Positions 36,305 through 44,678 of a stretch of DNA of 64,000 nt are shown piece after piece (the stretch's first letter is position 1; each line of letters begins with the position of its first letter). The stretch lies in the NCBI RefSeq assembly GCF_040222385.1, contig NZ_JAVKDF010000017.1, positions 124,001 through 188,000 on the forward strand, read 5' to 3'. A program made the position numbers and the translations under genes. This stretch comes from Imperialibacter sp040222385. GTDB lineage: Bacteria > Bacteroidota > Bacteroidia > Cytophagales > Cyclobacteriaceae. The notes beneath the pieces were generated by a model, which saw only the letters and a program-made list of their open reading frames with translations, was not told the origin of the DNA and made no database searches.

Positions 36305-37516
36305 ATGGATAAACTTATCTCTACGGCCCCCGTTCCACTCAAAGCTGTGTTAGTGGCTTTGATTAATAAAGATCAGCCGCCATCCAAGGCGGAGGAATTC
36401 CTTGATGAGCTGGAGTTCCTGGCGCAAACGCTTGGTCTGGAAATCAAGGGAAAATTTTCTCAAAGGCTCCCCAAGCCCGACACCCGCTCGTTCGTGGGCA
36501 AGGGAAAATTAGAAGAAATAAACACCTTCGTGAAGGCAGAAGAAATTGATGTGGTCATTTTTGACGATGACCTTACGCCGTCTCAGCTTAGGAATCTGGA
36601 AAACGAGCTAAAAGTAAAAATATATGACCGAAGCCTCCTCATCCTCGACATCTTTCTGGAGAGAGCCCAAACCTCCCAGGCGAGAACTCAGGTAGAGCTG
36701 GCACGATATGAATATTTGCTGCCAAGGCTTACCAGAATGTGGACTCACCTTGAAAGACAAAGGGGTGGAACCGGCACAAGGGGTGGTGCCGGTGAAAAAG
36801 AAATAGAAACAGACCGCAGAGCGATTCGGGATCAGATTACTGTGCTCAAAAAGCGGTTGGAAAAGATAGAAAAACAAGGTATTACACAGCGTAAAGCCAG
36901 AGGACAACTGGTGAGAGTGTCGTTGGTGGGGTATACTAACGTGGGCAAGTCCACTATTATGAACCGACTCAGCAAATCCGACGTGCTGGCCGAAAATAAG
37001 TTGTTTGCCACCGTGGACTCCACTGTCAGGAAGGTAGTTATAAACGACATACCGTTCTTGCTCTCGGATACCGTTGGGTTTATCAGAAAGCTGCCCCATG
37101 CCCTCATCGAGTCGTTTAAGTCTACACTCGATGAAGTTCGTGAGGCCGATATTCTCCTTCATGTGGTGGACATATCGCACCCATCGTTTGAGGAGCACGC
37201 AAAGGTGGTGGAAGCAACACTGAAAGAAATCGGCGCCGATGCTAAGCCTGTCATCACGATTTTCAATAAAATTGATCTTATCCCTGAGGAGCCACAGGAA
37301 GAAGCAGCGGATGAATTTGAGATCCAGGAGCCGGTAAAGCCTACGCCGAGAGAACGAGCTCTGGCTCTTTACACTGAGAAACCCGACACAAAACTGATCT
37401 TCATTTCAGCGACGAGCAAGGAGGATATCAGCAAGTTGCGGGAAACGCTCTACAAAGAAGTATTGGAGCATCACATTAGCATTTACCCCAATTACTTGAA
37501 AAACGTCAATTATTAA
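36305..37516 (+). CDS. hflX: Ribosome-associated GTPase HflX
   Basis: 403 aa. The N-terminal HflX domain contains DTRSFVGKGKLEEI and the Gly-rich linker QRGGTGTRGGAGEKEIETD. The GTPase domain shows G1 GYTNVGKSTIMN, G3 DTVGFIRKLPHAL and G4 FNKIDLI. HflX binds the 50S subunit and splits stalled ribosomes after stress. An acidic insertion of about 25 residues (EEPQEEAADEFEIQEP) sits between G4 and G5, where some Bacteroidota homologues vary. The 3' end carries the promoter of the downstream tRNA genes. Confidence 0.95.
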   Translation: MDKLISTAPVPLKAVLVALINKDQPPSKAEEFLDELEFLAQTLGLEIKGKFSQRLPKPDTRSFVGKGKLEEINTFVKAEEIDVVIFDDDLTPSQLRNLENELKVKIYDRSLLILDIFLERAQTSQARTQVELARYEYLLPRLTRMWTHLERQRGGTGTRGGAGEKEIETDRRAIRDQITVLKKRLEKIEKQGITQRKARGQLVRVSLVGYTNVGKSTIMNRLSKSDVLAENKLFATVDSTVRKVVINDIPFLLSDTVGFIRKLPHALIESFKSTLDEVREADILLHVVDISHPSFEEHAKVVEATLKEIGADAKPVITIFNKIDLIPEEPQEEAADEFEIQEPVKPTPRERALALYTEKPDTKLIFISATSKEDISKLRETLYKEVLEHHISIYPNYLKNVNY

Positions 37517-37526
37517 TTTAATTTTG
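37496..37526 (+). promoter_or_regulatory. Consensus promoter for the tRNA-Arg genes
   Basis: TTG (37496-37498), a 20-bp spacer and TAATTTTG (37519-37526) fit the Bacteroidota consensus TTG-N17-23-TAnnTTTG. It overlaps the last codons of hflX and lies 27 bp before the first tRNA. Confidence 0.65.
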
Positions 37527-37553
37527 CACTCCTTTTTGTTGAAAAGACATCAA

Positions 37554-37625
37554 GGTCTCGTAGTTCAATGGATAGAATAGAAGTTTCCTAAACTTTAGAT
37601 ACAGGTTCGATTCCTGTCGAGACCA
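37554..37625 (+). tRNA. tRNA-Arg, anticodon CCT
   Basis: Acceptor GGTCTCG pairs with CGAGACC; D-stem GTTC/GAAT; anticodon stem GAAGT/ACTTT with loop TTCCTAA, anticodon CCT (reads AGG); T-arm ACAGG-TTCGATT-CCTGT. The discriminator is A and CCA is not encoded. 72 nt. Confidence 0.93.
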
Positions 37626-37690
37626 CTTCTGACGAAAGGTCAATCTAATAGGTTAATTGATTGCCCTTCCTTCCTCAGCCTTGTAAAACA

Positions 37691-37762
37691 GGTCCCGTAG
37701 TAAAATGGATATTATGCAAGCCTCCGGAGCTTGAGGTGCAGGTTCGATTCCTGCCGGGACCA
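37691..37762 (+). tRNA. tRNA-Arg, anticodon CCG
   Basis: Acceptor GGTCCCG pairs with CGGGACC; D-stem GTAA/TTAT; anticodon stem CAAGC/GCTTG with loop CTCCGGA, anticodon CCG (reads CGG); T-arm GCAGG-TTCGATT-CCTGC. The discriminator is A and CCA is not encoded. It lies 65 bp after the first tRNA and may share its promoter. Confidence 0.93.
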
Positions 37763-37827
37763 CTTTTCACACTTCAGGCTGAATTCTGTGCCTATTCATC
37801 GTTTAAGTATTCTTTTCTTTTTTTAAC

Positions 37828-37852
37828 CGTAGTAATTCTGGAAATTACTACG
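37828..37852 (+). promoter_or_regulatory. Perfect 10-bp hairpin abutting a start codon
   Basis: CGTAGTAATT (37828-37837), loop CTGGA, AATTACTACG (37843-37852). The ATG of the next gene is at 37854, so in mRNA the hairpin would end one base before the start codon. No T-run follows. It is preceded by a T-rich tract. It could be a translation-control hairpin or an operator. Confidence 0.5.
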
Positions 37853-37853
37853 A

Positions 37854-40187
37854 ATGAGAATCCAAACCGCCTGGCTGTGTCTTCTATTCCTTGCACTTTG
37901 CATCCCTTCAAAAGGACAAATCAGCGACTACTCGCATATCACCAGGGTCGAGCTCTTAGCCAAAAAACAGGGCAAGTGGGAGAAACGGCTTCTCCGGCAC
38001 CGCCTTCAGTTAACCACAACGCCCGATGGAAAAACCGACCTGAAGGCACATCCCGTGTCAAACATCAAAAACCTGCGCTTTTCACTTATTCTTGAGGAAA
38101 ATGGCGTCAAACAAAAAGTCAAGCCAAAGCAGGTCATACAAACCATCTTAAGTCGGCAGGCCGCACTCCCCGTGGCAACAACGTTGTCAATGGATGAACA
38201 GTCGTATGAGAAAAATCAACAAAAATACAACGACGACCTGCTGGGCTTCACCACCGGTAAAAGACCGAGCAGATGGGTTTACAGCCAGTGGATTACTCTG
38301 GCACAGTGGGAGGCCGCTGCCACGCCTTCGGAAATCTCGGTGCTGGTAAAAAGGCCTTTTAGAAAGGTGGCAAGACTAACACTGGAGGAGTTGCGCACAA
38401 TTAGTCTCCCTTACTTGCCAACCCTGTCAAATATAGAATGTGTGCCTATCGACCGGTTCTTCGAACTACGAAAGCTCAAGGGCTACGGCATCGACAAAAT
38501 AACCTACCAACCCTACACTGGCCACGACCAGGACATTCTCAAAAGACGGCAGAGAATCTACTTTCCAAAAAACAAATACGAACCTGAGTCGGTCTCGATT
38601 GACTCACTTAGAAAATACCTGAACGATAACGACCTAAGCATTTTGAAGGCTGATTTTTATGGATATTCTTCGCTGGAAGGCGACAGCCTCCTGAACCGGA
38701 ACCTACAGGAAAAGCGGGCTTCATTTCTTTACAAAATGCTTAATGAAATGAGCAGCGACCCAGTAGAAGCAGATTCGATTGGTTTTGATGATGGCTATGA
38801 GGCGCTCGTGGCGCTCGCAAAAAAGAATTCTATCAAGTGGCTTCAAGCCATGCCAAAGGCCCAACTGAAGGACACCCTGCAAAAAGACTCCCTTTTACTC
38901 GCCAGGCTGGAGCCTTTACTGCAGCAATCCAGAAAAGCCGAACTCCAATTGGTATTGGCCAAAAGGCTCAATCAAGAGGAGCGGATTGCCAAAGCCTTCA
39001 GGGTGTTGAATCAAACTGCCCACAGAGTGGTAGCCACCAGGTCGGGGCATATAAGCACAGTCGACCAGCAACGGGTCAGCGGCATTCTTCATTACCTTTT
39101 CAGAATTTATGTGGGCGACGAAATCACAAGCGAAGAGTTGGTGTATGCCGTTAAAGCAGCTCCTAATGCCCCATTCGTTCGGGTGCTTTTCATGTATATG
39201 CTCATTGAGCAGTTTGAGAGGAAACGGCCGATTCAGGTAGACTCGCTGGTATGGCACAACAAGCTGGCTGAATTTGACCTGGATCGACTGTTCGAAGCAG
39301 CCAACGAGGACATTATTTCTTTTCTTTATTCAAAAACCATGGCTGCCAATACGAAAGCTATGCTGAACGGGATGGCCGTAGATCTGCAATATTATACGTT
39401 CAAATACATTATGAATGGCTCGCTCAGCCCATCCGTGTTATGTCGGTTTTCTTACCCAAATACGCCTGGATTTTATGCCCTCAAGCTCAATCATTACGCA
39501 TTCCTCCAACAGCTGCCGCCGAATCTGGCCGCTGGCGTAAACTGCTACTCTGGCAGGTCTTACGAGTACTCTTACAAGGGCGCCAATCACCGCTTCAGGT
39601 CAACAGAGGTGGAAGGTCTCGCTGAAAGGCTTGAGCAAAGCGCCCGCACTTATCAATCAGCTTTTGAGAATGGGAACCTGGAGCCACCGTCGTTTTACAA
39701 AGGGTCTTATTCCGACTACTACTTCTTTCTTAAAGTTCTCTTTATCAACGAAGACGAAACCATGCTGCGTCTGGTTAACCAGTCTGATCAGCTTCTGGAA
39801 TTTGACCTCTATCACTTTATTGACTATCAGGTTGAAAGCTTTGAGCCGTTACACAATTTTTGGCTGGACGAAGACATCCCCATTCAAAAGATACAGGAGC
39901 TTGTGAGGAGGCTGGCCAGGGATCCTGGCAGGCTGTGCCCCGTGCTGATTGAAAACATTTCCTTAAGCTTTTATTTGAAATCGCTCTACTATCTCAACAA
40001 CTACTACGACCCAACCAATCCCTATCACATGGCGCTTGCGAGAGACGCTCTTTCGTACATCAGTAGCTACTACAGAAATAAGAAGGCTTTTATGACTTCA
40101 GAATTGCACGACCTTATCCAGCACCAAATCAACTTCTTCCATTTGATGCCCGGCACAAAGGACATCTCAGAATATGCCATCGATTAG
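37854..40187 (+). CDS. Large secreted protein with an OmpA-like motif
   Basis: 777 aa with a signal peptide (MRIQTAWLCLLFLALCIPSKGQ). I do not recognise the full-length family. Around residues 265-295 the stretch DFYGYSSLEGD, followed by NRNLQEKRASFLYKML, resembles the peptidoglycan-binding core of OmpA-like domains (GHTD...N..LS..RA), although the usual Asp/Arg pair is altered. The rest is mainly helical, rich in Leu/Tyr/Arg, without transmembrane segments, so periplasmic or surface location is likely. A hairpin precedes the ATG. The stop codon overlaps that of the convergent MG2/plug gene by 4 bp. Confidence 0.8.
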   Translation: MRIQTAWLCLLFLALCIPSKGQISDYSHITRVELLAKKQGKWEKRLLRHRLQLTTTPDGKTDLKAHPVSNIKNLRFSLILEENGVKQKVKPKQVIQTILSRQAALPVATTLSMDEQSYEKNQQKYNDDLLGFTTGKRPSRWVYSQWITLAQWEAAATPSEISVLVKRPFRKVARLTLEELRTISLPYLPTLSNIECVPIDRFFELRKLKGYGIDKITYQPYTGHDQDILKRRQRIYFPKNKYEPESVSIDSLRKYLNDNDLSILKADFYGYSSLEGDSLLNRNLQEKRASFLYKMLNEMSSDPVEADSIGFDDGYEALVALAKKNSIKWLQAMPKAQLKDTLQKDSLLLARLEPLLQQSRKAELQLVLAKRLNQEERIAKAFRVLNQTAHRVVATRSGHISTVDQQRVSGILHYLFRIYVGDEITSEELVYAVKAAPNAPFVRVLFMYMLIEQFERKRPIQVDSLVWHNKLAEFDLDRLFEAANEDIISFLYSKTMAANTKAMLNGMAVDLQYYTFKYIMNGSLSPSVLCRFSYPNTPGFYALKLNHYAFLQQLPPNLAAGVNCYSGRSYEYSYKGANHRFRSTEVEGLAERLEQSARTYQSAFENGNLEPPSFYKGSYSDYYFFLKVLFINEDETMLRLVNQSDQLLEFDLYHFIDYQVESFEPLHNFWLDEDIPIQKIQELVRRLARDPGRLCPVLIENISLSFYLKSLYYLNNYYDPTNPYHMALARDALSYISSYYRNKKAFMTSELHDLIQHQINFFHLMPGTKDISEYAID

Positions 40188-42556
40188 TTGCCTGCCATTT
40201 CCACAGGAAGGGTACTAAACTCCGCAGTGCCTGTTTTTAAACTCCCCTCCGGGGTGATTGCAACAATGTTCACCTCGTAGTTCGACAACACATCCGACGA
40301 AGTACATTCTATATAGGTGGGTAGACTAGTTCCGGTGCGCCAGTAAAGCAGGTGACGCAGGTCTGGCAGGTACGCTTTTTGCTGGGCCAGGCTGGCATTG
40401 GTGAATTCTTCTTCGGGCTGAAATCCCTCAAAACTGAAGCTGATATTCTCCTGGTTGGGAATTTCAAGGGCTTTGTCCTTGGTCGAAATGGACAGAATAC
40501 CGTTCCGGGCCATAGCGCCAAACCGCTCCTGAGCAGTGGCAGACCTATATAGCTGGATAGTTTCAATCACATCGGGATCCAGCGTGAGTACCAGGTCATA
40601 GTCAATCGTAGGAATGCCATTGATGAAGATCAGCGCCGGATCATTAAATAAAGTAGCGTTAACCGGGTCGTACATCATGATTACTCGTTTTCCGCCTCTT
40701 TCCCTCACCACTATACCACGGCCTATTTCAATGAATACCTCTCTTAGGCTACTAAAACTCAAGTATTGGCGTAAATCAAGCTGATAGTCTTCAGTGTTCC
40801 TTGTCAGAGGCGAAAACTCTCTGCTCACTTCTGTTTCTTTCCTCTCAGGATAGAGCCCAGGCACCTGCTTTCTGTAAGAGCCTTTGAATACTAGCTTGTC
40901 TCTCTTCTGATCTGCGAAGACGGTTCCGTTTTGAGATAACTTTTTCATCATGTCTACTTCCAGAGCAGTGGATGGAAGGCCACTTTCAATGTCTATTTTC
41001 ATCTCTGAAAATGAAACACTAGTATTATCGGACAAGCAAACAATTTTAGTAGGCCCCGAAAAGTCGAAAACAGGAAGCAAAAACCATCCATACTCGTCGG
41101 TTCGGGCAGGAATGATTTCCTCGTGGGCAAAGCTATAAAACGTAAAAAGCTCCTGGCCCAACAGTAAGCTATCGGATGTCCGCACTTGCCCATAGGCGCT
41201 GATATACTTTTCGTAAGGCCATTTCGGGTAGGTCGCCTTATACGACATTATTTCCTGCCATGGATAGGTCGGGAGCTTTTTAGTGAGCAAAAACAAATCC
41301 CAGTTTTCAGGAGATTTAAAGCTGCTGTCAAAGAACTTGATCATTTCAGCGCCGTCGGGCGTAAGCACATCGGCCATATAAAAAACCTGGTTAATGGCAG
41401 GGGCGACATAGTCACCTTCGAGCAGTTTGTCGGACACGCTAACTGAGTAGGCAGCCACATTGCTGGCAGAGAAAGACGTCCTCACCTTTTCTCCTCTTTT
41501 GAAACTTCTTTGATCGAGCGTCAGCGCTAATTCACCAGAAGCTGGATAAATCTGAAAAACACGCTGGCCTATTTCGACGCCTGCTTCGTCAAGCAACGAC
41601 AATTGATAGATACCGGTCTTAAGGCCGGCCGTCGGTATGCTGAGGGCCTGAGCAGGCTGGGTGGCAAAATCGATCCCCCGGTCCAGATAAATGGTGCCTT
41701 TCGACTGGAGGATGAGCCTGAGTTTCTGTCTTTCAACAGCCTCGAGTTTACTCTGCAGCGATACCCTGACGACAGTGGGCTGCGTTGTGACAAGCATCGA
41801 GATGCCTTCCGCCTTCACTTCGGGTAAAAAATGAGTGATAGCTTCACCATGCTGATCTTTTAAAATCACTTCATATTTTTCCCCAGCCTCAGGACGCAAG
41901 ATGAAAGCACCATATCCGTGCTTGTTGGTGGAGAAAGTAGCCAGGGACTCATGCGCCTTGTTCACTACTTCGCCGTCAAGTACCGCCCCTCGTCCAAGAA
42001 CGTCGAAAACCCTTACGGTAAACCTTGATGTGAGATCTGAAACGGGTTGCAAATTGCCCTCTGTGGTTATGGCAACTTCCATGTCGTCAACATGCGGTGG
42101 CTCGCCCACAGCAAGGGACAGTTCACCTGGCTGCTGATTTACCCAAAGCCAATCTCTGAAAAAATGTTCCGGCCCAAAATTCCTCATCCACCCCGTATAG
42201 GCCCTAACGACATACAAGCCTTTAGCAAAGTCCACTGGTACATCAATATACCCCTCACCAACGCCTGCTTCAAGCGACACCTTTTCATCTACAACCACGT
42301 CCCCAGCTTTGTTTACCACATTCAGGTAAAGCACTTTGCTTCCATCCGACAACCTCTGATTGGCGTCGTCAAATACGTAAGCGCTGAACCATATTCTATC
42401 ACCCGGCTGGGCATAGTGTTGGGTCATGTGCAAATACACTCTTTCCTGCGTTTTGTTGGCCGCAAAAAGCTTGAACTGGTCAATTACTTTGTCCTGTGCA
42501 GCACCAACTGAGCAGGCAAGAATAAGAAGTGAAATGAGTGTATATAGCTTTTTCAT
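40184..42556 (-). CDS. Secreted MG2-like protein with a TonB plug-like domain
   Basis: 790 aa, signal peptide at 1-20. The N-terminal part (ERVYLHMTQHYAQPGDRIWF, then FAKGLYVVRAYTGWMRN) is the macroglobulin MG2-like fold. Further beta-sandwich modules follow. Near residues 620-730 a stretch resembles a TonB receptor plug (VFIEIGRGIVVRERGG, PALIFINGIPTIDYDLVLTL, DPDVIETIQLYRSATAQERF, ARNGILSISTKD), but no 22-strand barrel follows. The family is widespread in Bacteroidota with unknown function. It lies 21 bp downstream of the last DUF4249 gene, so it probably belongs to the TonB receptor operon. Confidence 0.85.
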   Translation of the reverse strand: MKKLYTLISLLILACSVGAAQDKVIDQFKLFAANKTQERVYLHMTQHYAQPGDRIWFSAYVFDDANQRLSDGSKVLYLNVVNKAGDVVVDEKVSLEAGVGEGYIDVPVDFAKGLYVVRAYTGWMRNFGPEHFFRDWLWVNQQPGELSLAVGEPPHVDDMEVAITTEGNLQPVSDLTSRFTVRVFDVLGRGAVLDGEVVNKAHESLATFSTNKHGYGAFILRPEAGEKYEVILKDQHGEAITHFLPEVKAEGISMLVTTQPTVVRVSLQSKLEAVERQKLRLILQSKGTIYLDRGIDFATQPAQALSIPTAGLKTGIYQLSLLDEAGVEIGQRVFQIYPASGELALTLDQRSFKRGEKVRTSFSASNVAAYSVSVSDKLLEGDYVAPAINQVFYMADVLTPDGAEMIKFFDSSFKSPENWDLFLLTKKLPTYPWQEIMSYKATYPKWPYEKYISAYGQVRTSDSLLLGQELFTFYSFAHEEIIPARTDEYGWFLLPVFDFSGPTKIVCLSDNTSVSFSEMKIDIESGLPSTALEVDMMKKLSQNGTVFADQKRDKLVFKGSYRKQVPGLYPERKETEVSREFSPLTRNTEDYQLDLRQYLSFSSLREVFIEIGRGIVVRERGGKRVIMMYDPVNATLFNDPALIFINGIPTIDYDLVLTLDPDVIETIQLYRSATAQERFGAMARNGILSISTKDKALEIPNQENISFSFEGFQPEEEFTNASLAQQKAYLPDLRHLLYWRTGTSLPTYIECTSSDVLSNYEVNIVAITPEGSLKTGTAEFSTLPVEMAGN

Positions 42557-42577
42557 GTTTCGTTGATTCAGTTTCTT

Positions 42578-43648
42578 TTACCGCCAAAAAACTGGCTCTG
42601 TAGTAGTACTGTTCGGCAGGGTTCTACAGTCATCTGTGTATCGGTAAGTATAGACTACATTTCTCGGAATAAAATCTTTAGTCATAAACTCCCCCCTTGT
42701 TGTCACATCTGACACGGTAAAATATCCTACTACCTGCTCGCTCCTATCATCGACGTTGAAAATATTGCCCGGCAAACCTGAAGGGGCTGGATCAAACAGT
42801 GTTCCTTGTCGAAATTTCAGGTCGTACAATCCTTTCCAAAAAACATAAGCCTCAGCAGAGAGAGAATATTGAGTTACTTCAAAATATACCTTATCATAAA
42901 AGTATTTTTGGTCAATCGGATAAAAAATAAGGGGTATCTCTGCTTCCTCTATTCCATTCACCAGTTGGTCACTAAAGACAACAAATTCATCCAGGGTTTT
43001 AGTGACCCAACAAATATTACAGCAGGATTTGGGCTGAATAATGTAATTGCCAAGCTCCCGGTCGAACACCTGATAGGCAGATGGCTCGGTCAGCACTTTG
43101 AATATAGTAGTCATCCTGAGCAGATAGTAGTTCTTTTGGTCGGGTAAATCATTGACGATGGCCTTCACGCTGAATCCGTCAATATCTACAAAATTTCCAA
43201 GTTCATTCTTTTCCGACTTGACGGTATACGCTATTTCTACTTTATCCATCTCAGAAGTGGGCAAAGCTGTTTCTTCATTCGATTCATAAACCTTCCCGTC
43301 CTTCGTGACAATCCTGAGCCTGTACGCCTTTCCGCCCATAGCACTAAAAGATGAATCGGAATAGTATTGCCCCGCCGCCCGCTCCTTGAAAGCAAAGGAC
43401 TGACCATCGCCGTCCAGGACAGACACTTCCGCACCGCTCACATATAGAATGTACTGATTCTCCTTATTGTAAATATTTCTGGTGGTAGTCAGCCTGACTG
43501 TCTGCGGCCCGGGATTACTTGAAACAAGTGCTTCCACGACCAGGTTGTTGCTCTTTTCGTCAGCGGGATAGTCGTAGGGTTCAACGCAGCTATTCAAGAC
43601 AAACGCAGATATAAATAGAATAGCGATATGAAACGCAGCCTTAGTCAT
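42578..43648 (-). CDS. DUF4249 lipoprotein (copy 1)
   Basis: 356 aa from the ATG at 43648; a longer frame to 43780 has no signal peptide. The lipobox ends at FVLNSC (Cys21), followed by VEPYDYPADEKSNNLVVEAL. DUF4249 lipoproteins accompany TonB receptors in Bacteroidota and are thought to act as surface partners in uptake. A KSCCNICW cysteine cluster lies near residue 215. Its start overlaps the stop of copy 2 by 8 bp. It is the most diverged of the three. Confidence 0.88.
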   Translation of the reverse strand: MTKAAFHIAILFISAFVLNSCVEPYDYPADEKSNNLVVEALVSSNPGPQTVRLTTTRNIYNKENQYILYVSGAEVSVLDGDGQSFAFKERAAGQYYSDSSFSAMGGKAYRLRIVTKDGKVYESNEETALPTSEMDKVEIAYTVKSEKNELGNFVDIDGFSVKAIVNDLPDQKNYYLLRMTTIFKVLTEPSAYQVFDRELGNYIIQPKSCCNICWVTKTLDEFVVFSDQLVNGIEEAEIPLIFYPIDQKYFYDKVYFEVTQYSLSAEAYVFWKGLYDLKFRQGTLFDPAPSGLPGNIFNVDDRSEQVVGYFTVSDVTTRGEFMTKDFIPRNVVYTYRYTDDCRTLPNSTTTEPVFWR

Positions 43649-44678
43649 TCCAGTCGTGGGGCTCAACGTCAGTGATAGTCGAATGATCTTCCCTGGGATA
43701 CTTAAAACAAGGTTCGGTATAATTAATTTCAGTATCCACTCTTTCCGGGAAATCCCGAGCATAAATATTTTTTGTAACATTCTTCACATCAGAGGCTGAG
43801 AACTGCCCCAGCACAATTTCGCCAGGTTCATTTACACTATGAACGTTTGATGGAATAAATGCAGGTGTCGGGTCAAAAACTCCTCCCTGCCGATAGGTGG
43901 TATTGTATACACTATTCCAAAACTGATAAGAAGCGAAATTCTCCGAAGAGATGGTTACGTCTACCTTTATCTTTTCGGCAAACATCACACCCCTAACTGG
44001 CAAGAAAAAGAGAGGGTACTGTGTGATATTGTTGCTCACCACCTGTTCACTAGAAAAAACCCCATATTCCAAAGGAGAAACATTTATCCAACAAGTCCTG
44101 GGTGTCTGTCCCACAGTATTAATGAGGTAGGTATACCGCCACCGGGCTCTGTAATAGCTGGTTTGCTTTGCTGGCTCTCTTACAAAGGCGTCAACAAAAA
44201 AGCCAGTGCTTTCCAACGCAGAATTCAGCTCCGACACATAGCTTTCCGAGCCGTATTTTATTCCAATGCTATCTATGTCGGCCATTGCCTGTAGCTGAAC
44301 CGAATCCGACAGGTATTCCCGGCTATCCTCCAAGACTACTTTCAATTGATATTTTTCTCCTACTTCGCCCCGAAAATCTGCCGAAGTAAAGTAAACGCCA
44401 GATGTATCTTGCTCAACCAGTCGTTCTACCCACCCCGAAGAAGTCGCAATCGTTACTCTTGCGTTCTGCATGCGTAGTTTGAAGGCGTTTTTTTCGTTCC
44501 TGATGTTTCTGGTGGTGGTGAGGGTTACTTTGTGTGGGCCCGGCTCAGTTGTAATCGAGCCCTCTACGACCAAATAGTTGGTTTTTTCCTCGAAAGGATA
44601 GTCATATGGGTCAATGCACCCCTGGAGAGCAAGCAACGCCAGTGTCAGAACAGAATATATATATGTGCTATTACTCAT
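43641..44678 (-). CDS. DUF4249 lipoprotein (copy 2)
   Basis: 345 aa from the ATG at 44678; the frame extends to 44753 but MSNSTYIYSVLTLALLALQGC is a clear lipoprotein signal (Cys21). It is closely related to copy 3 (CIDPYDYPFEEKTNYLVVEG against CIDPYDYPFKEQTNYLVVEG), so the two arose by recent duplication. Unlike copies 1 and 3 it lacks the CCxxCW cluster; only RTCWINVS remains. Its start overlaps the stop of copy 3 by 8 bp. Confidence 0.88.
   Translation of the reverse strand: MSNSTYIYSVLTLALLALQGCIDPYDYPFEEKTNYLVVEGSITTEPGPHKVTLTTTRNIRNEKNAFKLRMQNARVTIATSSGWVERLVEQDTSGVYFTSADFRGEVGEKYQLKVVLEDSREYLSDSVQLQAMADIDSIGIKYGSESYVSELNSALESTGFFVDAFVREPAKQTSYYRARWRYTYLINTVGQTPRTCWINVSPLEYGVFSSEQVVSNNITQYPLFFLPVRGVMFAEKIKVDVTISSENFASYQFWNSVYNTTYRQGGVFDPTPAFIPSNVHSVNEPGEIVLGQFSASDVKNVTKNIYARDFPERVDTEINYTEPCFKYPREDHSTITDVEPHDWND

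Noticed and set aside
37554..37853. Integrated element at the tRNA-Arg genes
   Set aside because: No integrase, no direct repeat of a tRNA 3' end and no change in gene style is visible downstream.
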